Of a stretch of DNA of 64,000 nt, positions 52,092 through 61,331 are shown piece by piece. The stretch is taken from assembly GCF_039541115.1 (NCBI RefSeq), contig NZ_BAABFP010000005.1:294447-358446 (forward strand), written 5' to 3'. The number at the start of each line of letters is the position of its first letter. Within the stretch, counting starts at the first letter, position 1. Position numbers and translations under genes: made by a program. The notes under the pieces were generated by a model. It saw only the letters and a program-made list of their open reading frames with translations, did no database searches and was not told the origin of the DNA. This DNA comes from Angustibacter luteus (GTDB lineage: Bacteria > Actinomycetota > Actinomycetes > Actinomycetales > Angustibacteraceae).

Positions 52092-53423
52092 GTGGACGAC
52101 CTGTTCAGCGTGGACGACGCTCCCGACCGCCCGTCGGCTCCGCTGGCGGTGCGGATGCGGCCACGCACCCTGGACGACGTCGTCGGGCAGGGGCACCTGC
52201 TCGAGCCGGGCTCCCCGCTGCGCCGGCTGGTGGACCCGACGGCGGGGCCGGCGGGTCCGGCGTCCGTGGTTCTGTGGGGTCCACCGGGCACCGGCAAGAC
52301 GACGCTGGCGCACGTGGTCGCGGGTGGCACGGGCGGGGCGTTCGTCGAGCTCTCGGCCATCACCGCCGGGGTCAAGGACGTGCGGGCGGTGATGGACCGG
52401 GCCCGTGACGAGCTCGCGCTGCACCGGCGCGGCACGGTCCTGTTCCTGGACGAGATCCACCGCTTCACGAAGGCCCAGCAGGACGCCCTGCTGCCCGGTG
52501 TCGAGAACCGCTGGGTGGTGCTGGTCGCGGCGACCACCGAGAACCCGTCCTTCTCGGTGGTCGCGCCGCTGCTGTCCCGATCGCTGGTGCTGACGCTGCG
52601 GCCGCTGGACGACGAGGCGGTGCGGGTGCTCATCGAGCGGGCCGTGCTGGAGCCCCGCGGCCTGGCCGGGCAGGTCGAGCTGCAGCCGGACGCCCTGGAG
52701 CACCTGGTGCGGCTCGCCTCCGGCGACGCCCGCCGGGCGCTCACCGCACTGGAGGCGGCGGCCGGCGCCACGCTGTCCGCGGGGGAGCGCGAGGTCACCA
52801 CCGAGCACGCCGAGCGCGCCATCGACGCGGCCGTGCTGCGCTACGACCGCGAGGGCGACCAGCACTACGACGTGGCCAGCGCCTTCATCAAGTCGATGCG
52901 CGGCTCGGACGTCGACGCGTCGCTGCACTACCTGGCCAGGATGCTGGAGGCGGGGGAGGACGCCCGGTTCATCGCCCGGCGGATCGTCATCGCGGCGTCC
53001 GAGGACGTCGGGATGGCCGATCCCACGGCGCTGCAGACCGCGGTCGCCGCAGCCCAGGCCGTCCAGCTGATCGGCATGCCCGAGGCGCGGATCGTGCTGG
53101 CCCAGGCGGTCGTGCACCTGGCGACGGCACCCAAGTCCAACGCGTCCTACCTCGGCATCGACGCCGCGATCGCCGACGTCCGGGCGGGCCGGGCCGGCAC
53201 CGTGCCGGCGCACCTGCGCGACGCGCACTACCCCGGCGCCGCCAAGCTGGGCCACGGCCAGGGGTACCGGTACGCGCACGACGAGCCGCACGGGGTGGCC
53301 GAGCAGCAGTACCTGCCGGACTCGCTGGTCGGCCGGGAGTACTACACCCCGACCGACCGCGGGGCCGAGCGCGAGATCACCTCACGGCTCAATCGGCTGC
53401 GGCGCATCCTGCGCGGTCGCTGA
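52092..53423 (+). CDS. rarA: Replication-associated recombination protein RarA (MgsA)
   Basis: A 443-residue AAA+ clamp-loader-like ATPase acting at stalled forks. Walker A is [14 protein letters not shown], Walker B is [23 protein letters not shown], sensor 1 is [20 protein letters not shown], and the tetramerisation domain contains [28 protein letters not shown]. The C-terminal [12 protein letters not shown] is family-typical. The last 42 bp overlap the convergent DUF2470 gene. Confidence 0.95.
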   Translation: MDDLFSVDDAPDRPSAPLAVRMRPRTLDDVVGQGHLLEPGSPLRRLVDPTAGPAGPASVVLWGPPGTGKTTLAHVVAGGTGGAFVELSAITAGVKDVRAVMDRARDELALHRRGTVLFLDEIHRFTKAQQDALLPGVENRWVVLVAATTENPSFSVVAPLLSRSLVLTLRPLDDEAVRVLIERAVLEPRGLAGQVELQPDALEHLVRLASGDARRALTALEAAAGATLSAGEREVTTEHAERAIDAAVLRYDREGDQHYDVASAFIKSMRGSDVDASLHYLARMLEAGEDARFIARRIVIAASEDVGMADPTALQTAVAAAQAVQLIGMPEARIVLAQAVVHLATAPKSNASYLGIDAAIADVRAGRAGTVPAHLRDAHYPGAAKLGHGQGYRYAHDEPHGVAEQQYLPDSLVGREYYTPTDRGAEREITSRLNRLRRILRGR

Positions 53424-54233
53424 GCCACGGCACGACGTGCGGCAGCCGGCCTGCGAGACGATCTCGGTGCTGATGGCCGCCCAGGCGTCCTCGTCGGCGT
53501 CGATCGGCCGGCCGAACGGCAGCCGCAGCAGGTGCCGGCGCTCCTGGTTGTCCCGGCACTGCACGGTGAGGCCGTACCGGTCGACGCCGACCGGCCGAGC
53601 CTCCACGGTCCGCTCGAGCGGCACCCCGCGGCCGTCCGGCAGCGGCAGCCGACCCAGCCCGTGCACCAGCTCGAGCAGCCGGGGCGAGAGCAGCGCACGG
53701 ACCCGGTCGAGCAGATCGGCCTCGTCCAGCCAGAGCGGGTCGGGCTCCGCCGCCCGGACGTCGTCGCCTTCGATCGTCACGCACCCACCGACCCAGTGCA
53801 GCTCGCCCTCGGCGACCTCGACCAGCAGCAGGTCGTAACCGTCCACCCCGTCCAACGGCCAGGCCCGGCGCAGCGCCTCGAGCGCCCCGGCCCCGTCCGC
53901 GGGACCCGCCAGCCGGGCCCAGCCGAGCAGCTCGAGGTGGGCGCGCGGGACCGTCAGGTCAGCCAGCGCGGCCTCGGCCCGGATGCACACCGAGATCGCC
54001 CAGTCGTCGCCGGCGGACGGCGCGCCGGGCACGGGGGTGGACAGAGCCGACCGCGAGCGCGGGTCGTGCGGCACGGCCAGTACCAGCTCGCCGCCGGGAA
54101 GCGCGGCGTGCAGCGCGGGCACGGCGTTGGCGTCGCCGAGCGGACCCGACACGGTCGCCGCGCCGATGCCCTCCAGCAGGGTGCGGGCGACCTCGGCGGA
54201 GGAGGGGAGCTGTCGCGGGTGGACCATCGTCAC
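53382..54233 (-). CDS. DUF2470 domain-containing protein, possible heme/iron role
   Basis: A 283-residue protein. The C-terminal DUF2470 domain shows [20 protein letters not shown] and [21 protein letters not shown]. The domain is found with split-barrel FMN/heme-binding folds (HugZ-type heme-iron utilisation proteins). The N-terminal 170 residues look like such a split barrel (VVSGP-like start, [14 protein letters not shown]), but I see no certain heme ligand. GTG 54233 has GGAGGA 5 nt upstream. The promoter region contains a DtxR/IdeR iron box, which supports iron regulation. Confidence 0.8.
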   Translation of the reverse strand: MTMVHPRQLPSSAEVARTLLEGIGAATVSGPLGDANAVPALHAALPGGELVLAVPHDPRSRSALSTPVPGAPSAGDDWAISVCIRAEAALADLTVPRAHLELLGWARLAGPADGAGALEALRRAWPLDGVDGYDLLLVEVAEGELHWVGGCVTIEGDDVRAAEPDPLWLDEADLLDRVRALLSPRLLELVHGLGRLPLPDGRGVPLERTVEARPVGVDRYGLTVQCRDNQERRHLLRLPFGRPIDADEDAWAAISTEIVSQAGCRTSCRGSATAQDAPQPIEP

Positions 54234-54293
54234 GGGTTCCTCCGGGGGGCGGCTGGGTGCTGCGGCGTGGTGCCGCGGGGGTGTTCGGTGAGA

Positions 54294-54312
54294 TAAGGTT
54301 AGCCTTACCTTA
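54294..54312. promoter_or_regulatory. DtxR/IdeR iron box
   Basis: TAAGGTTAGCCTTACCTTA matches the DtxR consensus TWAGGTTAGSCTAACCTWA at 18 of 19 positions. It lies 61 nt before the DUF2470 start and 26 nt before rpsD, so an iron-loaded repressor could act on either. Candidate -10 elements (TAAGGT, TACCTT) overlap the box. Confidence 0.8.
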
Positions 54313-54337
54313 CATCGATCACCACCGAAGGAGCACG

Positions 54338-54961
54338 ATGGTTGCCCACGCCTCGCGACGCGTCGTCCGGCGCTCGCGCGCCCTCGGCCTCGCGCTGACC
54401 CCGAAGGCCGTGAAGTACTTCGAGAAGCGGCCGTACCCGCCGGGCGAGCACGGGCGGGCCCGCCGTCCCAACAAGAGCGACTACTCGTCCCAGCTGCTCG
54501 AGAAGCAGCGGCTGCGGGCGCAGTACGGGATCCGTGAGGCGCAGCTGCGTCGGGCGTTCGAGGAGGCGCACCGCCGGTCCGGACGGACGGGCGAGGTGCT
54601 GGTCGAGCTGCTCGAGACGCGGCTGGACGCCGTGGTGCTGCGAGCCGGGATCGCGCGCACTATCGCGCAGGCCCGCCAGTCGGTCGTGCACCGGCACATC
54701 GAGGTCGACGGCCGGCTGGTCGACAAGCCGTCGTACCGGGTGCGCCCGGGCCAGGTCGTCGCGGTACGTGAGCGCAGCCGGCCCATGACGCCCTTCGTGG
54801 TGGCCGCCGCGAACGGTCACCGCGACGTCCTGCCCACCGTGCCCGGCTACCTGGCGCTCGGCTCGGACGGCCTGTCCGTCCGGTTGGAGCGCGAGCCCCG
54901 CCGGGCTGAGGTCCCGGTGACCTGCGACGTCGCCCTGGTCGTGGAGTTCTACGCGCGCTGA
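54338..54961 (+). CDS. rpsD: 30S ribosomal protein S4 (cysteine-free type)
   Basis: A 207-residue S4. The N terminus RRVVRRSRALGLALTPKAVKYFEKRPYPPGEHGRARRPNK lacks the four zinc Cys of the C+ form. The S4 RNA-binding domain is LDAVVLRAGIARTIAQARQSVVHRHIEVDGRLVDKPSYRVRPGQ. The sequence resembles the rpsD that lies near alaS in Streptomyces rather than the form in the rpoA operon of Mycobacterium. S4 organises 16S rRNA assembly. GAAGGAG is 5 nt before the ATG. The iron box 26 nt upstream is unusual for a ribosomal protein. Whether another rpsD exists in the genome cannot be seen. Confidence 0.95.
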   Translation: MVAHASRRVVRRSRALGLALTPKAVKYFEKRPYPPGEHGRARRPNKSDYSSQLLEKQRLRAQYGIREAQLRRAFEEAHRRSGRTGEVLVELLETRLDAVVLRAGIARTIAQARQSVVHRHIEVDGRLVDKPSYRVRPGQVVAVRERSRPMTPFVVAAANGHRDVLPTVPGYLALGSDGLSVRLEREPRRAEVPVTCDVALVVEFYAR

Positions 54962-54964
54962 CCT

Positions 54965-54982
54965 CCAGCCGGATTCGGCTGG
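54965..54982 (+). terminator. Short hairpin after rpsD
   Basis: CCAGCCG and CGGCTGG pair over 7 bp around GATT, beginning 4 nt after the rpsD stop. No U tract follows. Confidence 0.4.
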
Positions 54983-55083
54983 GACGGGCCGGACCGGCTC
55001 GGGTAGGGTCGGTGCGCTGCCGTCGCCCCGGTCAGCGCCCGGCGCCGCCGGGTGGTCACGGGGCCCGGGGAGGGATGCGTCGG

Positions 55084-55467
55084 ATGTCGGCTGGAGACAT
55101 CGCGGGACTCATCGCCGCCGTCGCCTTCGTGGCGCTGGTGGCGTTCTTGGCCGTGCCGATCCTGAAGCTCGGCAAGCTGATCGATGACACCCGCGGCACC
55201 GTGCAGGGCGTCACGCAGGAGACGATCCCGCTGCTGCACGAGGTCACCACGACGGTGACCACCACCAACGGCGAGCTCGAGCGCGTCTCGGCCATCACCA
55301 CCAACGTCCAGCAGGTGACGACGAACGTGTCGGCGCTGACCGCGCTCTTCGCGGCCACCCTGGGCTCGCCGGTGATCAAGGTCGCCGCGTTCACCTACGG
55401 CGTGCGGCAGGCACTGAGTGGTCGGGAGCCGTCGTCCGGTGGGCGCCGGCGTCGGCGGAAGGGCTGA
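55084..55467 (+). CDS. DUF948 membrane-anchored protein
   Basis: A 127-residue protein with one N-terminal membrane segment (about 6-26), a DUF948 helical part (LGKLIDDTRGTVQGVTQETIPLLHEVTTTVTTTNGELERV, methyl-accepting-like heptads) and a basic tail. The function is unknown; the gene and the next one precede alaS in related actinomycetes. ATG 55084 keeps about 10 nt from GGGAGGG; ATG 55075 is nearer than normal spacing allows. Confidence 0.8.
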   Translation: MSAGDIAGLIAAVAFVALVAFLAVPILKLGKLIDDTRGTVQGVTQETIPLLHEVTTTVTTTNGELERVSAITTNVQQVTTNVSALTALFAATLGSPVIKVAAFTYGVRQALSGREPSSGGRRRRRKG

Positions 55468-55472
55468 TCGGC

Positions 55473-55814
55473 GTGCGACGGATCTTCTGGGCGGTGCTCG
55501 GCGCCGTCGTCGGTGTGCTCGTCGTCCGCAAGGTGACGAAGACAGCGCAGGCGTACACCCCCGAGGGGGTGGCCCGTGGCCTGTCCGGGGTAGGCGAGGG
55601 GCTCCGCGAGATGGCCCAGGTCGTCCGCGAGTCCATGGCGGAGCGGGACGCGGAGCTGCGGCTCGCGCTGGGCGTGGACGAGGGGGTCATCGACCCGCGC
55701 CAGGCCTCCGCGCTGATCGAGCGACCCATGGCCGACCACTCCGCCGACCGGGCGGCTGAGGCCGACTTCGACCGCCCGACGAACCCGGCACACCGGCGCA
55801 CGCGAGCTTCCTAG
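55473..55814 (+). CDS. Small membrane protein, DUF6167-like
   Basis: A 113-residue protein with one N-terminal membrane segment (RRIFWAVLGAVVGVLVV), YTPEGVARGLSGVGEGLREMAQVVRESMAERDAELRLALG and a charged tail. It resembles the small DUF6167-type proteins that sit before alaS in Streptomyces. The GTG at 55473 is 5 nt after the DUF948 stop, so the two form a pair. The function is unknown. Confidence 0.75.
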   Translation: MRRIFWAVLGAVVGVLVVRKVTKTAQAYTPEGVARGLSGVGEGLREMAQVVRESMAERDAELRLALGVDEGVIDPRQASALIERPMADHSADRAAEADFDRPTNPAHRRTRAS

Positions 55815-55877
55815 GGGCCCTGTGCCCCCGCTCCGCGCCCCGTACCTTCTTCCTAGCCCCACGACAGGATGATCCCC

Positions 55878-58553
55878 ATGGAGACGGCCGAGATCCGGCG
55901 TCGGTGGTTGACGTACTTCGGGGACAACGGTCACACCGTCGTCCCGAGCAGCCCGCTTCCCTTCGAGGACCCGAACCTGCTGTTCGTGGCCGCGGGCATG
56001 GTGCCGTTCGTGAAGTACTTCGTCGGCCAGGAGTCGGCGCCCTACCAGCGGGCGACGAGCGTGCAGAAGTGCGTGCGCACCCTCGACATCGAGGAGGTGG
56101 GGCGCACCACCCGGCACGGCACGTTCTTCCAGATGAACGGCAACTTCAGCTTCGGCGACTACTTCAAGGAAGGCGCGATCCAGCTCGCGTGGGAGCTCGT
56201 CACGCGTCCGCAGTCCGATGGCGGCTTCGGCCTTCCTGAGAAGGACCTGCTCGTCACGATCTACCAGGACGACGACGAGAGCTACCGGCTCTGGCAGCGG
56301 ATCGCCGGCCTGCCCGACGAGAAGATCGTCCGGCTCGGCAAGAAGGACAACTACTGGCACATGGGAATCCCCGGCCCGGCCGGCCCGTGCTCGGAGATCC
56401 TGATCGACCGTGGCCCCGAGTTCGGCCCCGAGGGCGACGTCGAGAAGGCCGGCGATCGCTACCTGGAGTTCTGGAACCTGGTCTTCATGCAGGAGGAGCT
56501 CAGCGCGGTCCGCAGCAAGGCGGACTTCGACATCCGCGGCCCGCTGCCGAAGAAGAACATCGACACCGGCATGGGCCTGGAGCGGATGGCGTTCCTGCTG
56601 CAGGGGGTCGACAACATCTACGAGATCGACGAGGTCTACCCGGTCATCGAGGTGGCCGCCGACCTGGCCGGCAAGCGGTACGGCGCGAACCACGAGGACG
56701 ACGTGCGGCTCCGGGTGGTCGCCGACCACGTGCGCAGCGCGCTGATGATCATCTCGGACGGCGTGCTGCCCGGTAACGAGGGACGCGGCTACGTCCTGCG
56801 CCGGCTCATCCGGCGCGCGGTGCGCTCGATGCGGCTGCTCGGCGTCGACGCGCCCACGATGCCCGAGCTGCTGCCAGCCAGCCGGGACCGGATGAAGACC
56901 AGCTACCCCGAGGTCGAGCGCGACTTCGGCCGGATCAGCTCCGCCGCGTACGGCGAGGAGGAGGCGTTCCGCCGCACCCTGGCCGCCGGCACCACGATCC
57001 TGGACACCGCCGTGCGGGACGTGAAGTCCAGCGGCCGCACCACCCTCGGCGGCGACAAGGCCTTCCAGCTGCACGACACCTTCGGCTTCCCGATCGACCT
57101 GACGCTGGAGATGGCGGCCGAGCAGGGCGTGGACGTCGACGAGGTCGGCTTCCGCCAGCTGATGACGGCGCAGCGCGACCGCGCCAAGGCCGACGCCCGG
57201 GCGAAGAAGACCGGTCTCGTGGACACCTCCGCGTACCGCTCCCTGGCCGACGGACTGGGCCGCGACGTCGAGTTCACCGGCTACGACGAGGTCACCAGCG
57301 AGGCGCGGGTCAGCGGCCTGCTGGTCGACGGCCACCCGGCGAGCTCGGCGCGCGAGGGCGACGAGATCGAGCTGGTGCTGGACCGCACCCCGTTCTACGC
57401 CGAGGGCGGTGGGCAGCTGGCCGACGCCGGCCGGATCGAGCTGGACGGCGCGGTCATCGAGGTCTCCGACGTGCAGAAGCCACTCGGCTCGCTCATCGTG
57501 CACCGCGCGAAGGTGCTCAGCGGCGAGGTCGAGGTCGGCGCGTCCGGTCAGGCGCTGGTGGACGTGCAGCGCCGCCGCGCCATCAGCCGCGCGCACACGG
57601 CGACGCACATGGTGCACAAGGCGATCCGCGAGGCGCTCGGTGAGACCGCCACCCAGGCGGGCTCGGAGAACGCGCCGGGCCGGTTCCGGTTCGACTTCAG
57701 TGCCAACGCCGCGCTCCCGCCATCCGTGCTGCACGACGTCGAGGCGCGGGTGAACTCGCTGCTCGCCGAGGACCTCGAGGTGCACGCCGAGGTGATGACC
57801 CAGGCGCAGGCCGTCGAGGTCGGCGCCATGGCGCTGTTCGGTGAGAAGTACGGCGACGAGGTACGCGTCGTCTCGGTCGGGGAGTGGGCCCGCGAGCTGT
57901 GCGGCGGCACCCACGCGCAGCGCTCCGGCCAGCTCGGCCTGGTGTCCCTGCTCGGCGAGGCGTCGATCGGCTCCGGGGTCCGGCGGGTCGAGGCCCTGGT
58001 CGGCACCGACGCCTACGAGTACCTGGCCCGCGAGCACGCGCTGGTCGGCCAGCTGACCGAGGCACTCAAGGTGCGACCGGAGGAGCTGCCCGACCGGGTC
58101 GGGTCGATCCTGACCCGGCTGCGCGAGGCCGAGAAGCAGATCGCCGCGATGCGCCAGCAGCAGGTGCTGGCCGCGGCGGCGGGCCTCGCCTCGTCTGCCC
58201 GGGACGTCTACGGGGTGTCCTTCGTCGGGCACGACGCGGGGGAGGACGTCGACGCCGACGGCCTGCGCACGCTGCTGCTCGACGTGCGCGGCCGGATCAC
58301 CGGCCGGCCCGTCGTGGTCGCCGGCACCGCCGTGGCCAAGGGTCGTCCGGTCGTCGTCGTGGCGACCAACGACGAGGCGCGCCGGTGGGGCGTCAAGGCC
58401 GGCGAGCTCGTCCGCGAGGCCGCCAAGATCCTCGGGGGCGGTGGCGGCGGCAAGGACGACGTCGCGCAGGGCGGCGGTACCGACGCCGCTCGCACCGGCG
58501 AGGCGCTCGCCCGGATCGAGCACGTCGTCGGCGAGCGGGTGACCGCCCGCTGA
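55878..58553 (+). CDS. alaS: Alanine--tRNA ligase
   Basis: An 891-residue AlaRS. The catalytic core opens with [44 protein letters not shown], contains [18 protein letters not shown] and NKKDNYW-like metal contacts, and is followed by the editing domain ([36 protein letters not shown], the HxxxH and CxxxH zinc ligands) and a Gly-rich C-Ala domain ([16 protein letters not shown]). ATG 55878 fits AGGAT spacing and the family start; ATG 55869 is a possible alternative. Confidence 0.96.
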   Translation: METAEIRRRWLTYFGDNGHTVVPSSPLPFEDPNLLFVAAGMVPFVKYFVGQESAPYQRATSVQKCVRTLDIEEVGRTTRHGTFFQMNGNFSFGDYFKEGAIQLAWELVTRPQSDGGFGLPEKDLLVTIYQDDDESYRLWQRIAGLPDEKIVRLGKKDNYWHMGIPGPAGPCSEILIDRGPEFGPEGDVEKAGDRYLEFWNLVFMQEELSAVRSKADFDIRGPLPKKNIDTGMGLERMAFLLQGVDNIYEIDEVYPVIEVAADLAGKRYGANHEDDVRLRVVADHVRSALMIISDGVLPGNEGRGYVLRRLIRRAVRSMRLLGVDAPTMPELLPASRDRMKTSYPEVERDFGRISSAAYGEEEAFRRTLAAGTTILDTAVRDVKSSGRTTLGGDKAFQLHDTFGFPIDLTLEMAAEQGVDVDEVGFRQLMTAQRDRAKADARAKKTGLVDTSAYRSLADGLGRDVEFTGYDEVTSEARVSGLLVDGHPASSAREGDEIELVLDRTPFYAEGGGQLADAGRIELDGAVIEVSDVQKPLGSLIVHRAKVLSGEVEVGASGQALVDVQRRRAISRAHTATHMVHKAIREALGETATQAGSENAPGRFRFDFSANAALPPSVLHDVEARVNSLLAEDLEVHAEVMTQAQAVEVGAMALFGEKYGDEVRVVSVGEWARELCGGTHAQRSGQLGLVSLLGEASIGSGVRRVEALVGTDAYEYLAREHALVGQLTEALKVRPEELPDRVGSILTRLREAEKQIAAMRQQQVLAAAAGLASSARDVYGVSFVGHDAGEDVDADGLRTLLLDVRGRITGRPVVVAGTAVAKGRPVVVVATNDEARRWGVKAGELVREAAKILGGGGGGKDDVAQGGGTDAARTGEALARIEHVVGERVTAR

Positions 58554-58581
58554 TGGACGGGCTGCCGATGACGGTGCTGCG

Positions 58582-59160
58582 ATGGCCGGCCTGACCCGGC
58601 GCGGGGTGCGGCTCGGTGTCGACGTCGGCGCCGTGCGGGTCGGCCTGGCGGTCAGCGACCTGCACGGGATGCTGGCGACGCCGGTCGAGACCCTGCGGCG
58701 GGACCAGGGAGCGGGCTCGGACCTGCAGCGGATCGTGGCCGAGGTCGTGGAGCGCGAGGCGATCGAGGTGGTCGTCGGGCTGCCCCGGTCGCTGTCCGGC
58801 CGCGAGGGACCGGCCGCGGCCGCCGCGCGGGCCTACGCGGTCGACCTGGCGGGGCGGCTGGGCGCCGCCGCACTGCCCGTCGGCGTGCGGCTGATCGACG
58901 AGCGCCTGTCCACGGTGGCGGCGCACCGCTCGCTGCGCGAGTCGGGGGTCGCCGGGCGCAAGCAGCGGGCCGTGGTCGACCAGGTGGCCGCCGTCGTGCT
59001 CCTGCAGCAGGCGCTGGACGGTGAACGCGCCAGCGGCGTTGCCCCGGGGGAGCTGCTGGAACCTGTATCCTTGTCTGCTGGCGGGGGCACGACGGCCGAC
59101 CCGGCCGCCGAAGACGACCCGAAGGCTGTCCCACCTGATGAGCGAGCCGAACGAGCCTGA
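58582..59160 (+). CDS. ruvX: Holliday junction resolvase-like RuvX (YqgF)
   Basis: A 192-residue RNase H-fold protein with catalytic Asp in GVDVGAVRVGLAVSD, EVVVGLPRSLSGREGPAA, and the IDERLSTVAAHRSL block. Besides junction cleavage the family is needed for 16S rRNA 5' end processing. The last 45 residues form a long acidic and Ala/Pro tail beyond the usual length. The stop overlaps mltG (TGATG). Confidence 0.93.
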   Translation: MAGLTRRGVRLGVDVGAVRVGLAVSDLHGMLATPVETLRRDQGAGSDLQRIVAEVVEREAIEVVVGLPRSLSGREGPAAAAARAYAVDLAGRLGAAALPVGVRLIDERLSTVAAHRSLRESGVAGRKQRAVVDQVAAVVLLQQALDGERASGVAPGELLEPVSLSAGGGTTADPAAEDDPKAVPPDERAERA

Positions 59161-60344
59161 TGCCTGACCGCCACGAGGACCACCCCCTGGGTGCCGTGAT
59201 CGCCGACGCGCACGAGCACCCGGCCGACGACGCCTACGCCAGCCGCTCCGCGCGGCGGCAGGCGCACGCCCACCACGCCCGCCGACGCCGCCGCAAGGGC
59301 CGCCGCAGCGTGGTCATCCTGGTGGCGTTGCTGGTGGTCGCCCTCGGTGGGTACGGCGCGTTCGCCGCGCTGAAGCCGCTGGTCACCCAGTTCACGGCGA
59401 GCGACGACTACGCGGGGCAGGGCAGCGGCGAGGTCACCATCACCGTCCCCGAGGGAGCCAGCGGCCGGGCCATCGGACGGGTGCTGCAGGAGGCCGGTGT
59501 CGTCAAGACGTCGAAGGCCTTCGTCGAAGCCGCCCAGGACAACGAGAAGTCCGGGTCGATCCAGCCGGGCCAGTACACGCTGCACCGGCAGATGTCGGGG
59601 GCGAGTGCCGTCACCATGCTGCTCGACCCGTCGGCCCGCAGCGCCGACAAGGTGACCGTCCGCGAGGGGCTGCGGGTCAACGAGATCCTGCCGCTGCTCG
59701 CCAAGGCCACCGGCCAGCCGCTCGCCGACTACAAGGCCGCGCTGAAGGACCCCGAGTCCCTCGGCATCCCGGCCTCCGCGAAGGGCAAGGCGGAGGGCTG
59801 GCTGTTCCCGGACACGTACGAGTTCGGCAGCGAGCTGACCGCCGAGCAGCAACTGTCCACGATGGTCGCCCGCACCCACGAGGTGCTCGACGGGCTGGGC
59901 GTCAGTGACCAGGAGGCGCAGCGCCTCCTGACGGTGGCCAGCATCGCCGAGGTCGAGGCCGGGTCGAAGACCGACTACGCCAAGGTCGCCCAGGTCATCG
60001 ACAACCGGCTCGCGAACAAGCTCGGCAACGGCGGCAAGCTGCAGCTCGACTCCACGGTCAGCTACGCGGTGGGCAAGCGGACCCTGACCACCACTGCGGC
60101 CGAGCGCGCCGTCGACTCGCCCTACAACACCTACCGGTACCCCGGGCTGCCGGCCGGTCCGATCTCGAACCCCGGCAAGGCCTCGATCCAGGGTGCGCTC
60201 AAACCGACCCCGGGCCCGTGGCTGTACTGGACGACGGTCAACCCCTCGACGGGTGAGACCCGGTTCGCGGTGACCTGGGCCGAGCACCAGCAGAACGTGA
60301 AGCTGTTCCAGGCCTGGTGCCAAGCACATCCGGGCAAGTGCTGA
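59160..60344 (+). CDS. mltG: Endolytic murein transglycosylase MltG
   Basis: A 394-residue protein: a His/Arg-rich cytosolic N terminus (about 1-50), one membrane helix (51-70), a LysM-like region and the YceG/MltG domain. The catalytic Glu is in TVASIAEVEAGS, followed by VIDNRLANKLGNGGKLQLDSTVSYAVG and SPYNTYRYPGLPAGPISNPGKASIQ. It cleaves nascent glycan strands outside the membrane, probably setting strand length. Coupled to ruvX and 10 nt from aroE. Confidence 0.95.
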   Translation: MPDRHEDHPLGAVIADAHEHPADDAYASRSARRQAHAHHARRRRRKGRRSVVILVALLVVALGGYGAFAALKPLVTQFTASDDYAGQGSGEVTITVPEGASGRAIGRVLQEAGVVKTSKAFVEAAQDNEKSGSIQPGQYTLHRQMSGASAVTMLLDPSARSADKVTVREGLRVNEILPLLAKATGQPLADYKAALKDPESLGIPASAKGKAEGWLFPDTYEFGSELTAEQQLSTMVARTHEVLDGLGVSDQEAQRLLTVASIAEVEAGSKTDYAKVAQVIDNRLANKLGNGGKLQLDSTVSYAVGKRTLTTTAAERAVDSPYNTYRYPGLPAGPISNPGKASIQGALKPTPGPWLYWTTVNPSTGETRFAVTWAEHQQNVKLFQAWCQAHPGKC

Positions 60345-60354
60345 CCGTGCGGTC

Positions 60355-61221
60355 ATGAGCGGCGCGCACCGGGCGGCCGTGCTCGGCTCACCGGTCGCGC
60401 ACTCGCTGTCCCCGGTGCTGCACCGCGCCGCCTACCTCAGCCTCGGCCTGCCGGACTGGCAGTACGACGCCATCGAGATCGACGCGCCCGACGACCTGCG
60501 CCGCTTCGTGACGACCCGGGACGTCTCCTGGGCCGGGCTGTCGCTGACCATGCCGCTGAAGCGCTGGGTGCAGCCGGTGCTGGGCCAGGTGTCCGAGCTG
60601 GCTGCGGCGACCGGCTCGGTGAACACGGTCCTGTTCCACGCCGGACGGGCCCCCAGCGGCCACAACACGGACGTCCACGGGGTCCGGGCCGCGCTGCTGG
60701 AGGGCGGCCTGACCTCGTGCGCGCGCGGCGTCGTGCTCGGCGGCGGTGCCACCGCCGCCTCGGCCGTGGCCGCGCTGGGCCGGCTGGGCTGCGCCCGCCC
60801 GCAGGTCGTCGTCCGGTCGCCGGAACGGGCCGTGGACGTCGTCGCCGCGGGTCGGGCGCTCGGTGTGGGCGTCGACCTGGTGGCCTGGTCGCACGCGCCG
60901 GCGCTGCTCGAGCGGGCCGACGTGGTGGTCAGCTCGGTGCCGTCGGACGCCCACGAGGAGGTCCGGGCGGTCCTGCCGGCCGCCGTGCACGGACTGCTGC
61001 TCGACGTCAGCTACCACCCGTGGCCGAGCGAGGTCGCGACGGCCTGGCGGGAGCGGGGCGGTCAGGCGGTCAGCGGCTTCGCCATGCTGCTGCACCAGGC
61101 GGTCGCTCAGGTCGCCCTGATGACGGGCAGCGACCCCGACGTCGCCGCGATGCGCGCCGCGGGGGAGGCGGCGCTGCGTTCGGTCACCGAGCGCGACGCA
61201 AACGACCCCAACCGGGGCTGA
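60355..61221 (+). CDS. aroE: Shikimate dehydrogenase
   Basis: A 288-residue enzyme of the shikimate pathway. Substrate site: AVLGSPVAHSLSPVLHRAAY and LSLTMPLKRWV (Lys as the base), then VNTVLF and GHNTDVHGV. The cofactor loop VLGGGATAASAVAAL is recognisable. The C-terminal GFAMLLHQAVAQVALMTG (Gln contact) is in place. The operon partner mltG upstream is the actinobacterial norm. Confidence 0.94.
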   Translation: MSGAHRAAVLGSPVAHSLSPVLHRAAYLSLGLPDWQYDAIEIDAPDDLRRFVTTRDVSWAGLSLTMPLKRWVQPVLGQVSELAAATGSVNTVLFHAGRAPSGHNTDVHGVRAALLEGGLTSCARGVVLGGGATAASAVAALGRLGCARPQVVVRSPERAVDVVAAGRALGVGVDLVAWSHAPALLERADVVVSSVPSDAHEEVRAVLPAAVHGLLLDVSYHPWPSEVATAWRERGGQAVSGFAMLLHQAVAQVALMTGSDPDVAAMRAAGEAALRSVTERDANDPNRG

Positions 61222-61262
61222 ACGGGTTCCTTCCCCTCAACCGGGCGGCGTCGTCGCTCAAG

Positions 61263-61276
61263 GTGACCACCGTCAC
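61263..61276. promoter_or_regulatory. CRP-like inverted repeat ahead of pilB
   Basis: GTGA-N6-TCAC (GTGACCACCGTCAC) has the half-site spacing of CRP/FNR-family operators and lies 55 nt before the pilB start. The outer T and A of the full consensus are missing. Confidence 0.35.
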
Positions 61277-61331
61277 GGTCGATGTCACGTCTTGTCACCG
61301 GACCACGGCCACAGGGGAGCGTGCTCGACTC

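Noticed and set aside
55395-58523. Very long leftward open frame opposite alaS (over 1000 codons).
   Set aside because: It is a GC-skew shadow of alaS: rich in Arg, Gly, Val and His with no domain motifs, and alaS itself is certain.
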